Assembly: GCA_001899525.1 (NCBI GenBank)
Contig: MKVY01000039.1
Coordinates: 75,248 to 122,000 of the forward strand
Direction of reading: 5' to 3'
DNA length: 46,753 nucleotides
Source of the DNA: Rhizobiales bacterium 65-9
Lineage (GTDB): Bacteria > Pseudomonadota > Alphaproteobacteria > Rhizobiales > Beijerinckiaceae
The translations under genes were made by a program, and so were the position numbers. Every line of letters starts with the position of its first letter. Positions within the stretch are counted from its first letter, which is position 1. This document shows positions 15,276 to 24,588 of the stretch, piece by piece. Under the pieces are notes generated by a model. It ran no database searches and had not been told where the DNA came from. It saw only the letters and a list, made by a program, of their open reading frames with translations.

Positions 15276-16165
15276 CGGCGCCGGTCATCGCCAGCGCCCG
15301 GCCGCGCGAATTGCTGGCGCGGAACTGGGACGGATTCCTGAGGGTCGGGGGCCGCCAGCACCGCGTCGCGGGCGGCGGGGGTTGCGGCCTCAACGTGATG
15401 GATTTCGGCCCGCTTGATGCGCCGCCGCTGCTCTTCATCCATGGCTGGTCGCAGAGCTGGCTGTGCTGGATGAAGCAGGTCGAGGGCCTCTCGGACCGCT
15501 TTCGCGTGGTGTGCATGGACAGCCGCGGGCAGGGCGATTCCGACAAGCCTTCCGGCGATGAGCATTACAACGACAGCGCGCTGTGGGCCGACGACGTGCG
15601 GGCGGTGATCGACGCGCTCGATCTCCGCCGCCCGATCCTGAGCGGCTGGAGCTATGGCGGCCTCGTGATCGGCGATTATCTCGCCGCGCACGGGACCGGG
15701 AGGATCGCCGGCGTGCATTTCATCGGCGCCCTGATCGTCAATGGCGGCCGGCTGCCCTTCTTCGGCCCGGCGCTGCTCAGGCGCGTGCCGAAGATGGCGT
15801 CGCCGAACGCGGCCGTGGCGATCGAGAATGCGCGAAAATTCGTGCGCGAATGCGCCGCCGCGCCGCTTCAGCGCGAGGTCTTCGAGACCGCGCTCGCCTG
15901 GACGATGCAGACGCCCGCGCCCGTCCGGCTGTCGTTGGTCAAGCGCCGGCTCGATTTCCGGCCGCTGCTCGCGACAGTGAAAATCCCGGCGCTGATCACC
16001 CAGGGTTCGCTCGATCAGGTGATTTTGCCCGCGATGGCCGAAGAGATCGCGACGGCGATGCCGCATGCGGTCCATTCCCGCTACGAACGCGTCGGCCACA
16101 TGCCGTTCCTGGAGGAGCCGGAGCGCTTCAACCGCGAGCTGGCGGCGTTTGCGGCGAGCGTGTAG
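15272..16165 (+). CDS. Alpha/beta hydrolase
   Basis: A 297-residue alpha/beta-fold hydrolase. It has the oxyanion HGWS loop (LLFIHGWSQSW), nucleophile Ser127 in SGWSYGGL, acid Asp in TQGSLDQV and catalytic His in RVGHMPFLEEP. It starts at a GTG overlapping the stop of the ornithine-cyclodeaminase-family gene. The sequence resembles esterase/haloperoxidase-like members; no specific substrate can be read. The end is ten bases before trpF, so it may be cotranscribed into the trp genes. Confidence 0.88.
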   Translation: MTAPVIASARPRELLARNWDGFLRVGGRQHRVAGGGGCGLNVMDFGPLDAPPLLFIHGWSQSWLCWMKQVEGLSDRFRVVCMDSRGQGDSDKPSGDEHYNDSALWADDVRAVIDALDLRRPILSGWSYGGLVIGDYLAAHGTGRIAGVHFIGALIVNGGRLPFFGPALLRRVPKMASPNAAVAIENARKFVRECAAAPLQREVFETALAWTMQTPAPVRLSLVKRRLDFRPLLATVKIPALITQGSLDQVILPAMAEEIATAMPHAVHSRYERVGHMPFLEEPERFNRELAAFAASV

Positions 16166-16175
16166 CGCATCCCGC

Positions 16176-16853
16176 ATGTCGCTTCTGATCAAAATCTGCG
16201 GCCTCTCCACGCCCGAGACGCTCGACGCCGCGCTTGACGCCGGCGCTGACATGGTAGGGCTCAACTTCCATCCCCGAAGCCCGCGTTCTGTGACCCTCGA
16301 ACAGGCGGCCGCGCTGGCGCGCCGGGCGCGGGGCCGCACCCGGATCGTCGCGCTGGTCGTGGACCTGCCGGACAGCCGTCTGGACGCCATCAGGGCGGCC
16401 GTGGTGCCCGATCTCTGGCAGTTGCATGGCTCGGAGCCTCCGGAGCGGATCGCGGCCATACGGGCCTCCCAGGCCATTCCTGTGATGAAGGCGATCGGCG
16501 TGTCCGCGGCGGCCGATCTGGCCGGGATCGCCGCCTTCGCCGCCGCGGCCGATCATGTTCTGCTCGACGCCAAGCCGCCGAAGGACGCCGCCTATCCCGG
16601 CGGCCACGGCCGTCCCTTCGACTGGGCCCTCCTCAAGGGCCTCGATCGGGCGCAGCCCTTCCTGCTCAGCGGCGGGCTGACGCCCGACACTGTCGGCGCT
16701 GCGGTCCGGACGGTGCGCGGGATGGGGCTCGATCTCGCCGGCGTCGACGTCTCGTCTGGCGTCGAAAGCGCGCCGGGCGTAAAGGACGCGGCGAAAATCC
16801 GAGCCTTCATCGCGGCTGCGCGCGCAGCCGATCAGGAAACGAGCAGCGCATGA
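16176..16853 (+). CDS. trpF: Phosphoribosylanthranilate isomerase
   Basis: A 225-residue (beta/alpha)8 enzyme of tryptophan synthesis that converts N-(5-phosphoribosyl)anthranilate to CdRP. The catalytic base Cys8 is in KICGLST and the acid Asp131 in [29 protein letters not shown] is the phosphate-binding end. The open frame extends 37 codons upstream inside the hydrolase gene, but [10 protein letters not shown] at 16176 is the family start. The stop overlaps the trpB start (ATGA). Confidence 0.97.
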   Translation: MSLLIKICGLSTPETLDAALDAGADMVGLNFHPRSPRSVTLEQAAALARRARGRTRIVALVVDLPDSRLDAIRAAVVPDLWQLHGSEPPERIAAIRASQAIPVMKAIGVSAAADLAGIAAFAAAADHVLLDAKPPKDAAYPGGHGRPFDWALLKGLDRAQPFLLSGGLTPDTVGAAVRTVRGMGLDLAGVDVSSGVESAPGVKDAAKIRAFIAAARAADQETSSA

Positions 16854-18064
16854 ACAGCCCCGTCCGCCCCAACAGCCTGCGCGCCGGCCCCGACGAGACC
16901 GGCCATTTCGGCATGTTTGGCGGCCGCTTCGTCGCCGAGACGCTGATGCCGCTGATCCTTGATCTGGAGAAGGCCTACGGCGAGGCGAAGGACGACCCTT
17001 CCTATCAGGCCGAGATGGCGTCGATGATGACGCATTACATCGGCCGGCCGTCGCCGCTCTATTTCGCCGAGCGCATGACCGATAAGCTCGGCGGCGCGAA
17101 AATCTATTTCAAGCGCGAGGAGCTCAATCACACCGGCGCGCACAAGGTGAACAACGTGCTCGGGCAGATTCTGCTCGCGCGCCGCATGGGCAAGAAGCGC
17201 ATCATCGCCGAGACTGGCGCTGGCCAGCACGGCGTCGCTACGGCGACGCTCTGCGCGCGCTACGGCCTCGAATGCATCGTCTATATGGGCGCGGTCGATG
17301 TCGAGCGGCAGAAGCCGAACGTGTTTCGCATGCAGCTGCTCGGCGCCAAGGTGGTGCCGGTGCAGTCCGGCTCGAAGACGTTGAAGGACGCGATGAACGA
17401 GGCGCTGCGCGACTGGGTGACCAATGTCGCGGACACCTTCTACTGCATCGGCACGGTCGCCGGGCCGCATCCTTATCCGATGATGGTGCGGGACTTTCAG
17501 AGCGTGATCGGCAAGGAGACGCGCGAGCAGATGCTGGCGGCGGAAGGCCGCCTGCCGGATTCGCTGATCGCCGCCGTCGGCGGCGGCTCGAACGCGATGG
17601 GGCTTTTCCATCCGTTCCTCGACGATTCCGACGTCGAGATCTACGGCGTCGAGGCGGCCGGCCACGGGCTGACCAGCCTGCATGCGGCCTCCATCGCTGG
17701 CGGCCGGCCGGGCGTGCTGCACGGCAACCGCACCTATCTGCTGATGAACGAGGACGGGCAGATTCAGGACGCGCACTCGATTTCAGCCGGCCTCGATTAT
17801 CCCGGCATCGGCCCCGAGCATTCCTGGCTGCACGACATCAAGCGCGCGCAATATGTCTCGATCACCGACGAGGAATCGCTGGAGGGCTTCAAGCTTTGCT
17901 GCGAGCTCGAAGGCATCGTGCCGGCGCTGGAGTCGGCGCACGCCGTCGCCTATGCGATGAAACTCGCGCCGCGGAAGGCGAAGGATCATCTGATGGTGAT
18001 CAATCTCTCCGGTCGCGGGGATAAGGATATTTTCACGGTGGCGGAGCATCTCGGCGGGATGTGA
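16850..18064 (+). CDS. trpB: Tryptophan synthase beta chain
   Basis: A 404-residue PLP enzyme joining indole and serine. Lys99 in [10 protein letters not shown] forms the Schiff base, GGGSNAMG binds the PLP phosphate, and [10 protein letters not shown] lies in the active site. The length is normal for TrpB1. The start overlaps the trpF stop. The expected partner trpA is not adjacent: a minus-strand block of four genes (18195-20480) separates them, so trpA needs its own promoter. Confidence 0.98.
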   Translation: MNSPVRPNSLRAGPDETGHFGMFGGRFVAETLMPLILDLEKAYGEAKDDPSYQAEMASMMTHYIGRPSPLYFAERMTDKLGGAKIYFKREELNHTGAHKVNNVLGQILLARRMGKKRIIAETGAGQHGVATATLCARYGLECIVYMGAVDVERQKPNVFRMQLLGAKVVPVQSGSKTLKDAMNEALRDWVTNVADTFYCIGTVAGPHPYPMMVRDFQSVIGKETREQMLAAEGRLPDSLIAAVGGGSNAMGLFHPFLDDSDVEIYGVEAAGHGLTSLHAASIAGGRPGVLHGNRTYLLMNEDGQIQDAHSISAGLDYPGIGPEHSWLHDIKRAQYVSITDEESLEGFKLCCELEGIVPALESAHAVAYAMKLAPRKAKDHLMVINLSGRGDKDIFTVAEHLGGM

Positions 18065-18194
18065 GGTCCGTCGAGAGATTCAAGCCCTCCTCACATTGAA
18101 GCGCATTGCGTGGCATATGGTCCCGGCCGATTGGCTTCTCCCGCCCGCCGCAGTCGTAACGTCTGTCGGTTGGCGTGAATGACGCGCGGAAGCG

Positions 18195-18641
18195 TCACTC
18201 GCCGGTCAGACTGGCAAGCAATGGATGCCGCTTCTCCGCGAACGGATTGACCACGGTCAGGCCGCGCCAGACGAATCCGTCCTGCATGTCTTCGGACAGG
18301 AGAAGCGCGCATCCGGCTTCGCTCGCGGTCACAAGAATCAGCGCATCCCAGAACTGCAGGCGATGCGCGCAGGCGAGTTCGAGCGCAGTCCGAAAAGTCC
18401 GCTCCGTTGCAAGAATCGTTGAATAGCCGTCAAGCCACGTCGCGATGCGCCTGTTCGCATCGCCCGGATTGATGCCGGCCTTCCGGGTCAGAACATTGTA
18501 AAGTTCGCCGATCGTTTGCGTTGGCAGGACTACGTCCTGATCGATCAATCGCTCGACGATCGTTCTTGCGGTCTGGCGCCGCGCCGGATCGTCGACGCCT
18601 TCGGCATAGGCGAGAAATGTCGTGTCCAGCGCGATCCGCAT
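18195..18641 (-). CDS. PIN-domain toxin (VapC-like RNase)
   Basis: A 148-residue PIN domain with the acidic metal-binding set: Asp6 (MRIALDTTFL), Glu46 (IGELYNVLTRKAG), Asp99 (FWDALIL) and Asp118 (LLSEDMQDG). PIN toxins are Mg-dependent endoribonucleases held inactive by the upstream antitoxin. The start lies 9 bases after the antitoxin stop, as expected for an antitoxin-toxin operon. Base composition around here looks lower in GC than the neighbouring trp genes, suggesting horizontal transfer. The RNA target cannot be inferred. Confidence 0.88.
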   Translation of the reverse strand: MRIALDTTFLAYAEGVDDPARRQTARTIVERLIDQDVVLPTQTIGELYNVLTRKAGINPGDANRRIATWLDGYSTILATERTFRTALELACAHRLQFWDALILVTASEAGCALLLSEDMQDGFVWRGLTVVNPFAEKRHPLLASLTGE

Positions 18642-18650
18642 TCGCCGCGA

Positions 18651-18896
18651 TCAATCATACATTTCGTCGCGCGACGCGCGCCCGAGATTGAGCGCAGGCT
18701 GGGAATCGAGGCGGGCGAACAGTGCGCCTAAGGCCTCGCGCCTGCGCTCGTTCTCCGCACTGGCTTTCGCGTCGACAGGCCTGATTTCCGCGACCGGCTT
18801 TCCGCGCGACGTGACGATGATGGTCTCCCCCTGCGTCGCTGCGCGCAGCAGGGCTGAGAACTGGCGATTCGCTTCAGCGGCGGAAACTGTGCGCAT
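18651..18896 (-). CDS. Phd/YefM-family antitoxin
   Basis: An 81-residue antitoxin. The N-terminal DNA-binding fold MRTVSAAEANRQFSALLR, then ETIIVTSRGKPVAEIRP, matches Phd/YefM. The C-terminal tail (about residues 50-81) is the toxin-neutralising part. It precedes and pairs with the PIN toxin. Its start is only 8 bases from a perfect operator palindrome (18904-18923), consistent with autoregulation. Confidence 0.88.
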   Translation of the reverse strand: MRTVSAAEANRQFSALLRAATQGETIIVTSRGKPVAEIRPVDAKASAENERRREALGALFARLDSQPALNLGRASRDEMYD

Positions 18897-18903
18897 GATA
18901 TGA

Positions 18904-18930
18904 AAGTAGTGACATCACTACTTATGTCAA
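18904..18930 (-). promoter_or_regulatory. Toxin-antitoxin promoter with operator palindrome
   Basis: AAGTAGTGA-CA-TCACTACTT (18904-18923) is a perfect 9+2+9 palindrome just before the antitoxin start. On the minus strand a consensus -35 TTGACA (18925-18930) sits directly upstream of it, so a repressor bound to the palindrome would cover the spacer and -10 region. The implied transcript start falls within a few bases of the ATG, giving a very short leader. This is the usual layout for an autorepressed antitoxin. Confidence 0.75.
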
Positions 18931-18995
18931 GCCGCTGTCGGCGAGCGAAACCCGCCGGGAGAGCGCTGACAGCGCCCCGCGCATGCGTCGTCGCG

Positions 18996-19784
18996 CTACG
19001 GCGCGGGTCCGGACGTGAGCGCCTTTGCGATCGGCGCGGAGGAGATGCTCGTCTCGCCCCGGAACGGCTCGTCCATCACGATGATGAGCGACATCACGAG
19101 GCCGATGGCCGCCATGTGCAGCAGGATCAAGGTCGCGCTGTTGGCGTCAACCGGGTTGCGGCCGTTCATCGCCATCGCCCCCAGCACAAAGGCGCCGATC
19201 ATCCACCAGAAAATCGAGGCGATGCTCTTGGTCGCGTTTTCCAGCCGGCCCTGCCGCAAATCCTCGGCGCGATCGAAGAGCGCGCGCAGTTGCGAGGCGA
19301 CGGCGGGATTGTTTGCGGCGAGCGCGTGCACGTCCCGGTTCAGCGCGCGCAGAAGGCCTTCCGCTTTTCCTGACAGTTCCGGCTCCGCCCTTCCGAGGGT
19401 CAGCCATTCGTCGCTCACGATCGCGTCGGCATAGGCCCTGAGCCGGACGCGCGCGTCGCGGGCGCTGTCGCCGATGAGCGAGAGTTCGCGATCGAGGCGC
19501 GTGAGCACGGAAGCCTCCCGCAGCGTCGCGTCGTCGGCGCGCCCGAGATTGGCCCGCACGTCGGACAGGACGAGCGCGAGCAGAAACACCGCGAACGCCA
19601 GCAATCCGCTGTGAACGAGATCGGCAAGCTTGGTATGGGTTTCCAGGCGGTCCGCGCGCGGCGCGAACCAGAAGCGCCGCGTGAGCAGCGCGATCGCGAG
19701 CGCCAATCCCGCGGTCGCCGCCGCGCCGACGACAAGGATGACGAGATCGGGAAGCTGAACAAACAGATTGAACAGGGACGTCAT
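18996..19784 (-). CDS. DUF4239-type membrane protein
   Basis: A 262-residue inner-membrane protein. It has two N-terminal hydrophobic segments (LPDLVILVVGAAATAGLALA and LVHSGLLAFAVFLLALVLSD), a long soluble middle, and two C-terminal segments (ASIFWWMIGAFVLGAMAM and ILLHMAAIGLVMSLIIVMDE). The final DEPFRGETSIS is typical of DUF4239/bestrophin-like small families. The molecular role is unknown. It is a single gene, lying in the block that splits the trp operon. Confidence 0.72.
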   Translation of the reverse strand: MTSLFNLFVQLPDLVILVVGAAATAGLALAIALLTRRFWFAPRADRLETHTKLADLVHSGLLAFAVFLLALVLSDVRANLGRADDATLREASVLTRLDRELSLIGDSARDARVRLRAYADAIVSDEWLTLGRAEPELSGKAEGLLRALNRDVHALAANNPAVASQLRALFDRAEDLRQGRLENATKSIASIFWWMIGAFVLGAMAMNGRNPVDANSATLILLHMAAIGLVMSLIIVMDEPFRGETSISSAPIAKALTSGPAP

Positions 19785-19862
19785 CGAACCCCCGCGATAT
19801 GGCGGCGAGGGTGCGACTGATCACGGCGCGGCGATCGGCGCAATGGCCGCTTGCGAGAGGCT

Positions 19863-20480
19863 CTAGGATTTTGACGCGGCCGCTTCGCTCGCCGCCTTGT
19901 CGATCGCCATCGCCCGCTGCAGCGCCGGCCGCGCGAGGCATCGTTCGATATAGGCGGCGAAGCTCGGCCGCTTCTCGATGATCTTGAACAGGTCGCAGCC
20001 GAACCAGAGATCGCTGCCGATCACGACGTCCGCGCCGGTGAAATGGTCGCCCAGCAGCCAGGGGCCTTTCTGCAGCGCCTGGTCGAGCGCCTCGACCACG
20101 AGCGCGTAGCTGCCCCAGCCGGCGGTCGATTTCGGCACATCGAGTTTCTTGAATTTCTCGAGGATCGCGCCCTCGATGCAGGCGGTGAAGAACAGCCATT
20201 TCAGATAGGGGCCGCGCGTCCTGTCGCCGATCTTCGGCGCGAGATTCGCCGCCGGATAACGGTCGCCGAGATAGGCGATCACCGCGCCGGACTCAGCGAC
20301 GATCACGCCGTCGTCATCGATCGCCGGCACCTTTCCGAGCGGGTTGATCGCGCGATAGTCCGGCCTGTCCTGCGCGCCGTTGCGGATGTCGATCAGGATT
20401 CGCTCATAGGGCTGGCCGATCTCCTCCAGCATCCAGAGCGCGCGCATGGCGCGGCTGTTCGGGGCCCAGAACAATTTCAT
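19863..20480 (-). CDS. Glutathione S-transferase family protein
   Basis: A 205-residue protein with an N-terminal thioredoxin-like domain (MKLFWAPNSRAMRALWMLEE; NPLGKVPAIDDDGVIVAES with the glutathione-binding V-P and E-S residues; AVIAYLGDRYP) and an all-helical C-terminal domain (PWLLGDHFTGADVVIGSDL). The start at 20480 has an excellent AAGGAGGT six bases upstream. It is divergent from trpA across only 99 bp. The substrate is unknown; family members conjugate or isomerise electrophiles. Confidence 0.92.
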   Translation of the reverse strand: MKLFWAPNSRAMRALWMLEEIGQPYERILIDIRNGAQDRPDYRAINPLGKVPAIDDDGVIVAESGAVIAYLGDRYPAANLAPKIGDRTRGPYLKWLFFTACIEGAILEKFKKLDVPKSTAGWGSYALVVEALDQALQKGPWLLGDHFTGADVVIGSDLWFGCDLFKIIEKRPSFAAYIERCLARPALQRAMAIDKAASEAAASKS

Positions 20481-20579
20481 CACGCGACCTCCTTGGAACA
20501 TAACATGAACGATAGCCGGGTTCGTCGCAGCGGTCCAGCGGTTCCGCACTGTGCCGCGCTGTGTTAGGGCCAGCCGCTC

Positions 20580-21446
20580 ATGATGAAGCAGGTTCCGGAC
20601 ATCTCCATGACCGATCGGATTTCGGCCGCCTTCGCGCGCGCCCGCGCCGAGCGCCGCGCGGCGCTGGTGACCTATGTGATGGCCGGCGATCCGGACCAGG
20701 AGACCGGGCGCGCCATCCTCGCCGCGCTGCCGGAAGCGGGGGCGGACGTTGTCGAGCTCGGCATGGCCTTCACCGATCCGATGGCCGACGGACCGTCGAT
20801 CCAGGCTGCGGGCTTGCGCGCCCTGGCGGCGGGGCAGTCGCTGAAAAAGACGCTCGCGGACGTCGCCGCGTTCCGCCGGACGAACGACCGGACGGCCATC
20901 GTGCTCATGGGCTATTTCAACCCGATCTATGTCTATGGCGTCGATCGTTTCCTCGCTGACGCGAAGGCGGCCGGCGTCGACGGCCTGATCGTCGTTGATC
21001 TTCCGCCTGAGGAGGATGAGGAGCTGTGCCTGCCGGCGCTGCGGGCGGGGATCGCCTTCATCCGGCTCGCGACGCCGACCACCGACGACAGGCGCCTCCC
21101 GACGGTGCTGAAGAATACGGCCGGCTTCGTCTATTATGTCTCCATCACTGGAATCACCGGCGCCGCCACCCCAAATTTCGATGCGACCGCCGCGGCCGTC
21201 GCGCGGATCAAGAAGCATACCGCCCTGCCGGTGGTGGTCGGTTTTGGCGTGAAGAATGCGGTCCACGCGGCTGCGGTGGCGCGCGGGGCTGACGGCGTGG
21301 CCGTCGGCACGGCGCTTGTCGAGGCGCTGCGCGCGTCGCTCGACGCCGATGGAAAGGCGACGGAGAAAACGGTTCCCGCCGTCGCCGGACTGGTGAGGGA
21401 GCTTGCTGAAGGCGTCCGCTCGGCGGCGAAGGCGGACGTCGCCTGA
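20580..21446 (+). CDS. trpA: Tryptophan synthase alpha chain
   Basis: A 288-residue TIM barrel cleaving indole-3-glycerol phosphate to indole. The catalytic Glu59 and Asp66 are in [27 protein letters not shown] and [10 protein letters not shown] form the phosphate site. Possible starts are 20580, 20583 or 20607 ([12 protein letters not shown], closest to family starts). It is cut off from trpFB by the 18195-20480 block, and 99 bp separate it from the divergent GST gene, so its promoter must lie there. No strong -35/-10 is visible. accD and folC follow on the same strand. Confidence 0.97.
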   Translation: MMKQVPDISMTDRISAAFARARAERRAALVTYVMAGDPDQETGRAILAALPEAGADVVELGMAFTDPMADGPSIQAAGLRALAAGQSLKKTLADVAAFRRTNDRTAIVLMGYFNPIYVYGVDRFLADAKAAGVDGLIVVDLPPEEDEELCLPALRAGIAFIRLATPTTDDRRLPTVLKNTAGFVYYVSITGITGAATPNFDATAAAVARIKKHTALPVVVGFGVKNAVHAAAVARGADGVAVGTALVEALRASLDADGKATEKTVPAVAGLVRELAEGVRSAAKADVA

Positions 21447-21480
21447 CGACGGGAAGGCGCTGGGACGCAGGAGTTTCTGA

Positions 21481-22350
21481 ATGAACTGGATATCGGACGT
21501 CGTTCCGCCGCGCATCAAGACGCTGTTCAAGCGCGAGACGCCGGAAAATCTCTGGATCAAATGCCCGGACACCGGCCAGATGGTGTTCCACAAGGATGTG
21601 GAGGCGAACGCCTGGGTCATTCCCGGCTCCGAGCATCATCTGAGCGTCAGTTCCACCCGGCGGCTGAAGCTGATGTTCGATGAGCAGACCTGGCTTGACG
21701 TCGCCTTGCCGCAGACGCCGGACGATCCGCTCAAGTTCCGCGACAGCAAGCGTTATTCGGATCGCCTGAAGGAAGCGCGCGCGAAGACCGGCTTGCAGGA
21801 CGCTTTCAAGATCGGTTTCGGCCGCGTCGAGGGGCAGCCGATGGTGATCGCCGTGCAGGATGTGGAGTTCATCACGGGATCGCTGGGCGCTTCGGCGGGA
21901 GAAGCTTTCATCAAGGGGGCGCAGACCGCGCTCGAAAAGCGCGCGCCCTATGTTGTGTTCGCCGCCGGCGGCGGCGCGCGCATGCAGGAGGGCATTCTCT
22001 CGCTCATGCAGATGCCGCGCACGACGATCGCGGTGCGCATGCTCAGGGATGCGCGGCTTCCCTACATCGTCGTGCTGACCAATCCGACGACTGGCGGCAT
22101 CACCGCCTCCTACGCCATGCTGGGCGACGTGCATCTCGCCGAGCCTGGCGCGCTCATCGGCTTTGCGGGGCCGCGCGTCATCGAGCAGACGATCCGCGAG
22201 AAATTGCCGGAGGGCTTCCAGCGCTCCGAATATCTCAGGGATCACGGCATGGTCGACATGGTCGTGCATCGCCGCGACATGAAGGCGACGGTCGCGCGGC
22301 TCGGCCGGCTGATGATGAAGCAGCCCCTGCCGGAAACCGAAGCGGCGTAA
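21481..22350 (+). CDS. accD: Acetyl-CoA carboxylase carboxyltransferase subunit beta
   Basis: A 289-residue subunit that, with AccA, transfers the carboxyl group from biotin to acetyl-CoA in fatty acid synthesis. The crotonase-like core is intact ([58 protein letters not shown]). The N-terminal zinc ribbon is degenerate: only the first Cys remains (WIKCPDTG), the second is Thr, and the CPxCG pair is replaced by IPGSE. I recall similar loss in other alphaproteobacterial AccD. It lies between trpA and folC, a conserved alphaproteobacterial order. Confidence 0.96.
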   Translation: MNWISDVVPPRIKTLFKRETPENLWIKCPDTGQMVFHKDVEANAWVIPGSEHHLSVSSTRRLKLMFDEQTWLDVALPQTPDDPLKFRDSKRYSDRLKEARAKTGLQDAFKIGFGRVEGQPMVIAVQDVEFITGSLGASAGEAFIKGAQTALEKRAPYVVFAAGGGARMQEGILSLMQMPRTTIAVRMLRDARLPYIVVLTNPTTGGITASYAMLGDVHLAEPGALIGFAGPRVIEQTIREKLPEGFQRSEYLRDHGMVDMVVHRRDMKATVARLGRLMMKQPLPETEAA

Positions 22351-22461
22351 CCCTGGCGCGCGACGCCCGTCGCTCGCGCGGCTTTGATCTGTTCGCCGCG
22401 GCGCGAACCAGTTACCAACGGGGCGATCGCGCGCCTTCAAGCGCGGACGCGACAAGCAGCA

Positions 22462-23784
22462 ATGAGCGAATCCGCAGCCTTTCTCGACCGTTTTCTTTCG
22501 CTTCATCCGAAGCTGATCGACCTGTCGCTCGATCGCATCCGCCGTTTGCTGGAGGCGCTCGGAAATCCGCATCGCAGGCTGCCGCCGGTCATCCATGTCG
22601 CCGGCACCAACGGCAAGGGATCGACCATCGCCTTCATGCGCGCCATGCTTGAAACGGCCGGGCTGCGCGTTCACGTCTATACGTCGCCGCATCTCGTCCG
22701 GTTTCATGAGCGCATCAGGCTCGGCGAAATCGGCGGCGGCCGCTTCGTCGATGAGGACAGTCTTGTCGACGCCTTTCGCCGTTGCGAGGACGTCAACGCC
22801 GACGCGCAGATCACCGTGTTCGAGATCACGACGGCGGCGGCCTTTCTCCTGTTCGCGGAGAATCCGGCGGATGTCCTGCTGCTTGAGGTCGGGCTCGGCG
22901 GGACCTTCGACACGACGAATGTGGTCGTCGATCCGGCCGCGACGGTGGTGACCCCGGTCTCGATGGATCATTCCGAGTTTCTTGGCGACACGGTCGAGCA
23001 GATCGCCGGCGAGAAGGCCGGCATTCTCAAATCAGGCGCGCCGGCGATCTTCGCGCCGCAGGACGAGGCGCCGCTCGGCATGCTTGTCGCGCGCGCCGAT
23101 GCGGTGGGCGCGCCCGCGATCATCGGCGGCCAGGATTTCTCCGTGCATGAGGAGAACGGCCGTCTTGTTTATCAGGACGAGCGGGGACTTCTCGATCTGC
23201 CGTTGCCGCGGCTGGCCGGGCGTCATCAGCACATCAACGCCGGAACGGCGATTGCGGCGCTGCGTCATGCGCGGGGCCTGCCCGATCTCCCTGCGGCCTG
23301 TTTCGAGCAGGGCGTCCGCGACGCCTTCTGGCCGGCGCGGCTTCAGCCGCTGCGCGAGGGGCGGTTGCAGGCGCTTTTGCCCGCAGGATCGGAGCTCTGG
23401 CTCGATGGCAGCCACAACGCCGACGGCGGGCGCGTCACCGCCGCCGCCATCGCCGAGATGGAGGAAGCCAAACCGCGGCCGCTCATTCTGGTCGTGGGCA
23501 TGAAGGGGACGAAGGACGCGCGCGCCTTCCTCGACGCCTTCGAGGATCTGACGCGCGACATCGTCACGCTGCCTGTCGTCAGCGAGCGCGGCGTGACGCG
23601 CACGGCCCAAGACATCGCGACCATCGCCGACGCCGTCGGCTTCACGTCGGAGGCGGCGGTTGACATCGAGGATGCGTTGCGGCGGATCGCGGCCCGCGGC
23701 GCGGCCCCGAGCCGCGTTCTGATCACGGGGTCGCTCTATCTCGCGGGCGAAGTGCTCGCCGCTAACGGCACCCCGCCGACATAG
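22462..23784 (+). CDS. folC: Bifunctional folylpolyglutamate/dihydrofolate synthase
   Basis: A 440-residue Mur-ligase-family enzyme adding glutamate to (dihydro)folate. The P-loop is HVAGTNGKGST near residue 50; YTSPHLVRFHERIRL and EVGLGGTFDTTNVV are Mur-ligase/FolC motifs; WLDGSHNADGG is the C-terminal domain signature. The start at 22462 (MSESAAFLDRF) is preferred over the in-frame ATG at 22384, which would add 26 unrelated residues. It is the last gene of trpA-accD-folC and ends before a bidirectional terminator at 23838. Confidence 0.96.
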   Translation: MSESAAFLDRFLSLHPKLIDLSLDRIRRLLEALGNPHRRLPPVIHVAGTNGKGSTIAFMRAMLETAGLRVHVYTSPHLVRFHERIRLGEIGGGRFVDEDSLVDAFRRCEDVNADAQITVFEITTAAAFLLFAENPADVLLLEVGLGGTFDTTNVVVDPAATVVTPVSMDHSEFLGDTVEQIAGEKAGILKSGAPAIFAPQDEAPLGMLVARADAVGAPAIIGGQDFSVHEENGRLVYQDERGLLDLPLPRLAGRHQHINAGTAIAALRHARGLPDLPAACFEQGVRDAFWPARLQPLREGRLQALLPAGSELWLDGSHNADGGRVTAAAIAEMEEAKPRPLILVVGMKGTKDARAFLDAFEDLTRDIVTLPVVSERGVTRTAQDIATIADAVGFTSEAAVDIEDALRRIAARGAAPSRVLITGSLYLAGEVLAANGTPPT

Positions 23785-23837
23785 GCGATAAACGACCAGC
23801 GCTTCGCGACGCCGGCTGCCGCGCGATTGCGCAAACA

Positions 23838-23865
23838 AAAAACCCGGCCGCGAGGCCGGGTTTTT
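23838..23865. terminator. Bidirectional terminator between folC and the OMP gene
   Basis: AAAAACCCGGCC (23838-23849), loop GCGA and GGCCGGGTTTTT (23854-23865) form a perfect 12-bp stem with an A-run before and a T-run after. It can therefore end both the plus-strand folC transcript and the minus-strand outer-membrane-protein transcript. Confidence 0.93.
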
Positions 23866-23883
23866 CGCCGATCCGGGAGAGGA

Positions 23884-24588
23884 TCAGAACTTGTAGGTGA
23901 TGCCGGCGCGAACCGCGTGCTGACGATACTTGCCGTCGTCCGCGATGTTGAGCACCGGATTGCTCGAGCTCTTGTTGTTGTAGCTCGTGTAGCGATACTC
24001 GCCGCGGATCGAGACGTTGTTGGTCACAGCGTATTCGATGCCGCCGCCGAGCGTCCAGCCAGCGCGGGTGTTGGAGTTCGACAGCAGGTTCACGCCGCCG
24101 GGGAAGGTGTAGACGTTGCGCTTGATGTCAGCGAACGCGACGCCGCCCGTTGCGTAGACCAGGACGCGATCGAACGCGACGCCGAAGCGGGCGCGGACCG
24201 AACCCTGCCAGTCGAGCTTCGTGCGATGGGTCACGCCCAGAACCGCGGAGCTGACGCTGTCCTTGATTCCGGCCCATTCCAGATCGCCTTCGAGACCGGC
24301 GACGAAGTTGGGCGAGAACTGATAGTTGTAGCCGACATGGCCGCCGAACAGGCCGCCCTTGGCGTCATAAGCGTAGCCAAGCGCCGGAACGCCGATCGGG
24401 CTCGAGATCGTGCCCGAGGAGCGGCCCCAGGCGTAGCCGCCCTGAAGACCGACGTAGAAACCGGTCCACGAGAAGGCCGGGACATACATCGGGGCGATCG
24501 GCGGACCCTTGCTCGACGGCAGGTCAGCGGCGAGCGAGGCGGTCGTCAGCGCCGCCAGCGCGGCGGAAGCAAGAAAGATCTTTTTCAT
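23884..24588 (-). CDS. Outer-membrane beta-barrel protein (Omp25/31-like)
   Basis: A 234-residue precursor with a signal peptide (MKKIFLASAALAALTTASLA, cleavage likely before ADLPS). An 8-stranded barrel begins FSWTGFYVGLQGGYAWG, shows alternating aromatic/hydrophobic strands, and ends in AGITYKF with the C-terminal Phe used by the BAM machinery. This matches the Rhizobiales Omp25/31-type family (DLP...PxYxPAFSWTGFYVG). The start at 24588 has AAGGAC upstream; the open frame extends 12 codons further without support. It lies between folC and trxA, which are commonly adjacent. Confidence 0.92.
   Translation of the reverse strand: MKKIFLASAALAALTTASLAADLPSSKGPPIAPMYVPAFSWTGFYVGLQGGYAWGRSSGTISSPIGVPALGYAYDAKGGLFGGHVGYNYQFSPNFVAGLEGDLEWAGIKDSVSSAVLGVTHRTKLDWQGSVRARFGVAFDRVLVYATGGVAFADIKRNVYTFPGGVNLLSNSNTRAGWTLGGGIEYAVTNNVSIRGEYRYTSYNNKSSSNPVLNIADDGKYRQHAVRAGITYKF

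Noticed and set aside
18174-18194. A terminator for the toxin gene
   Set aside because: TGACGC and GCGTCA can form a 6-bp hairpin near the stop, but the stem is short and there is no T-run.
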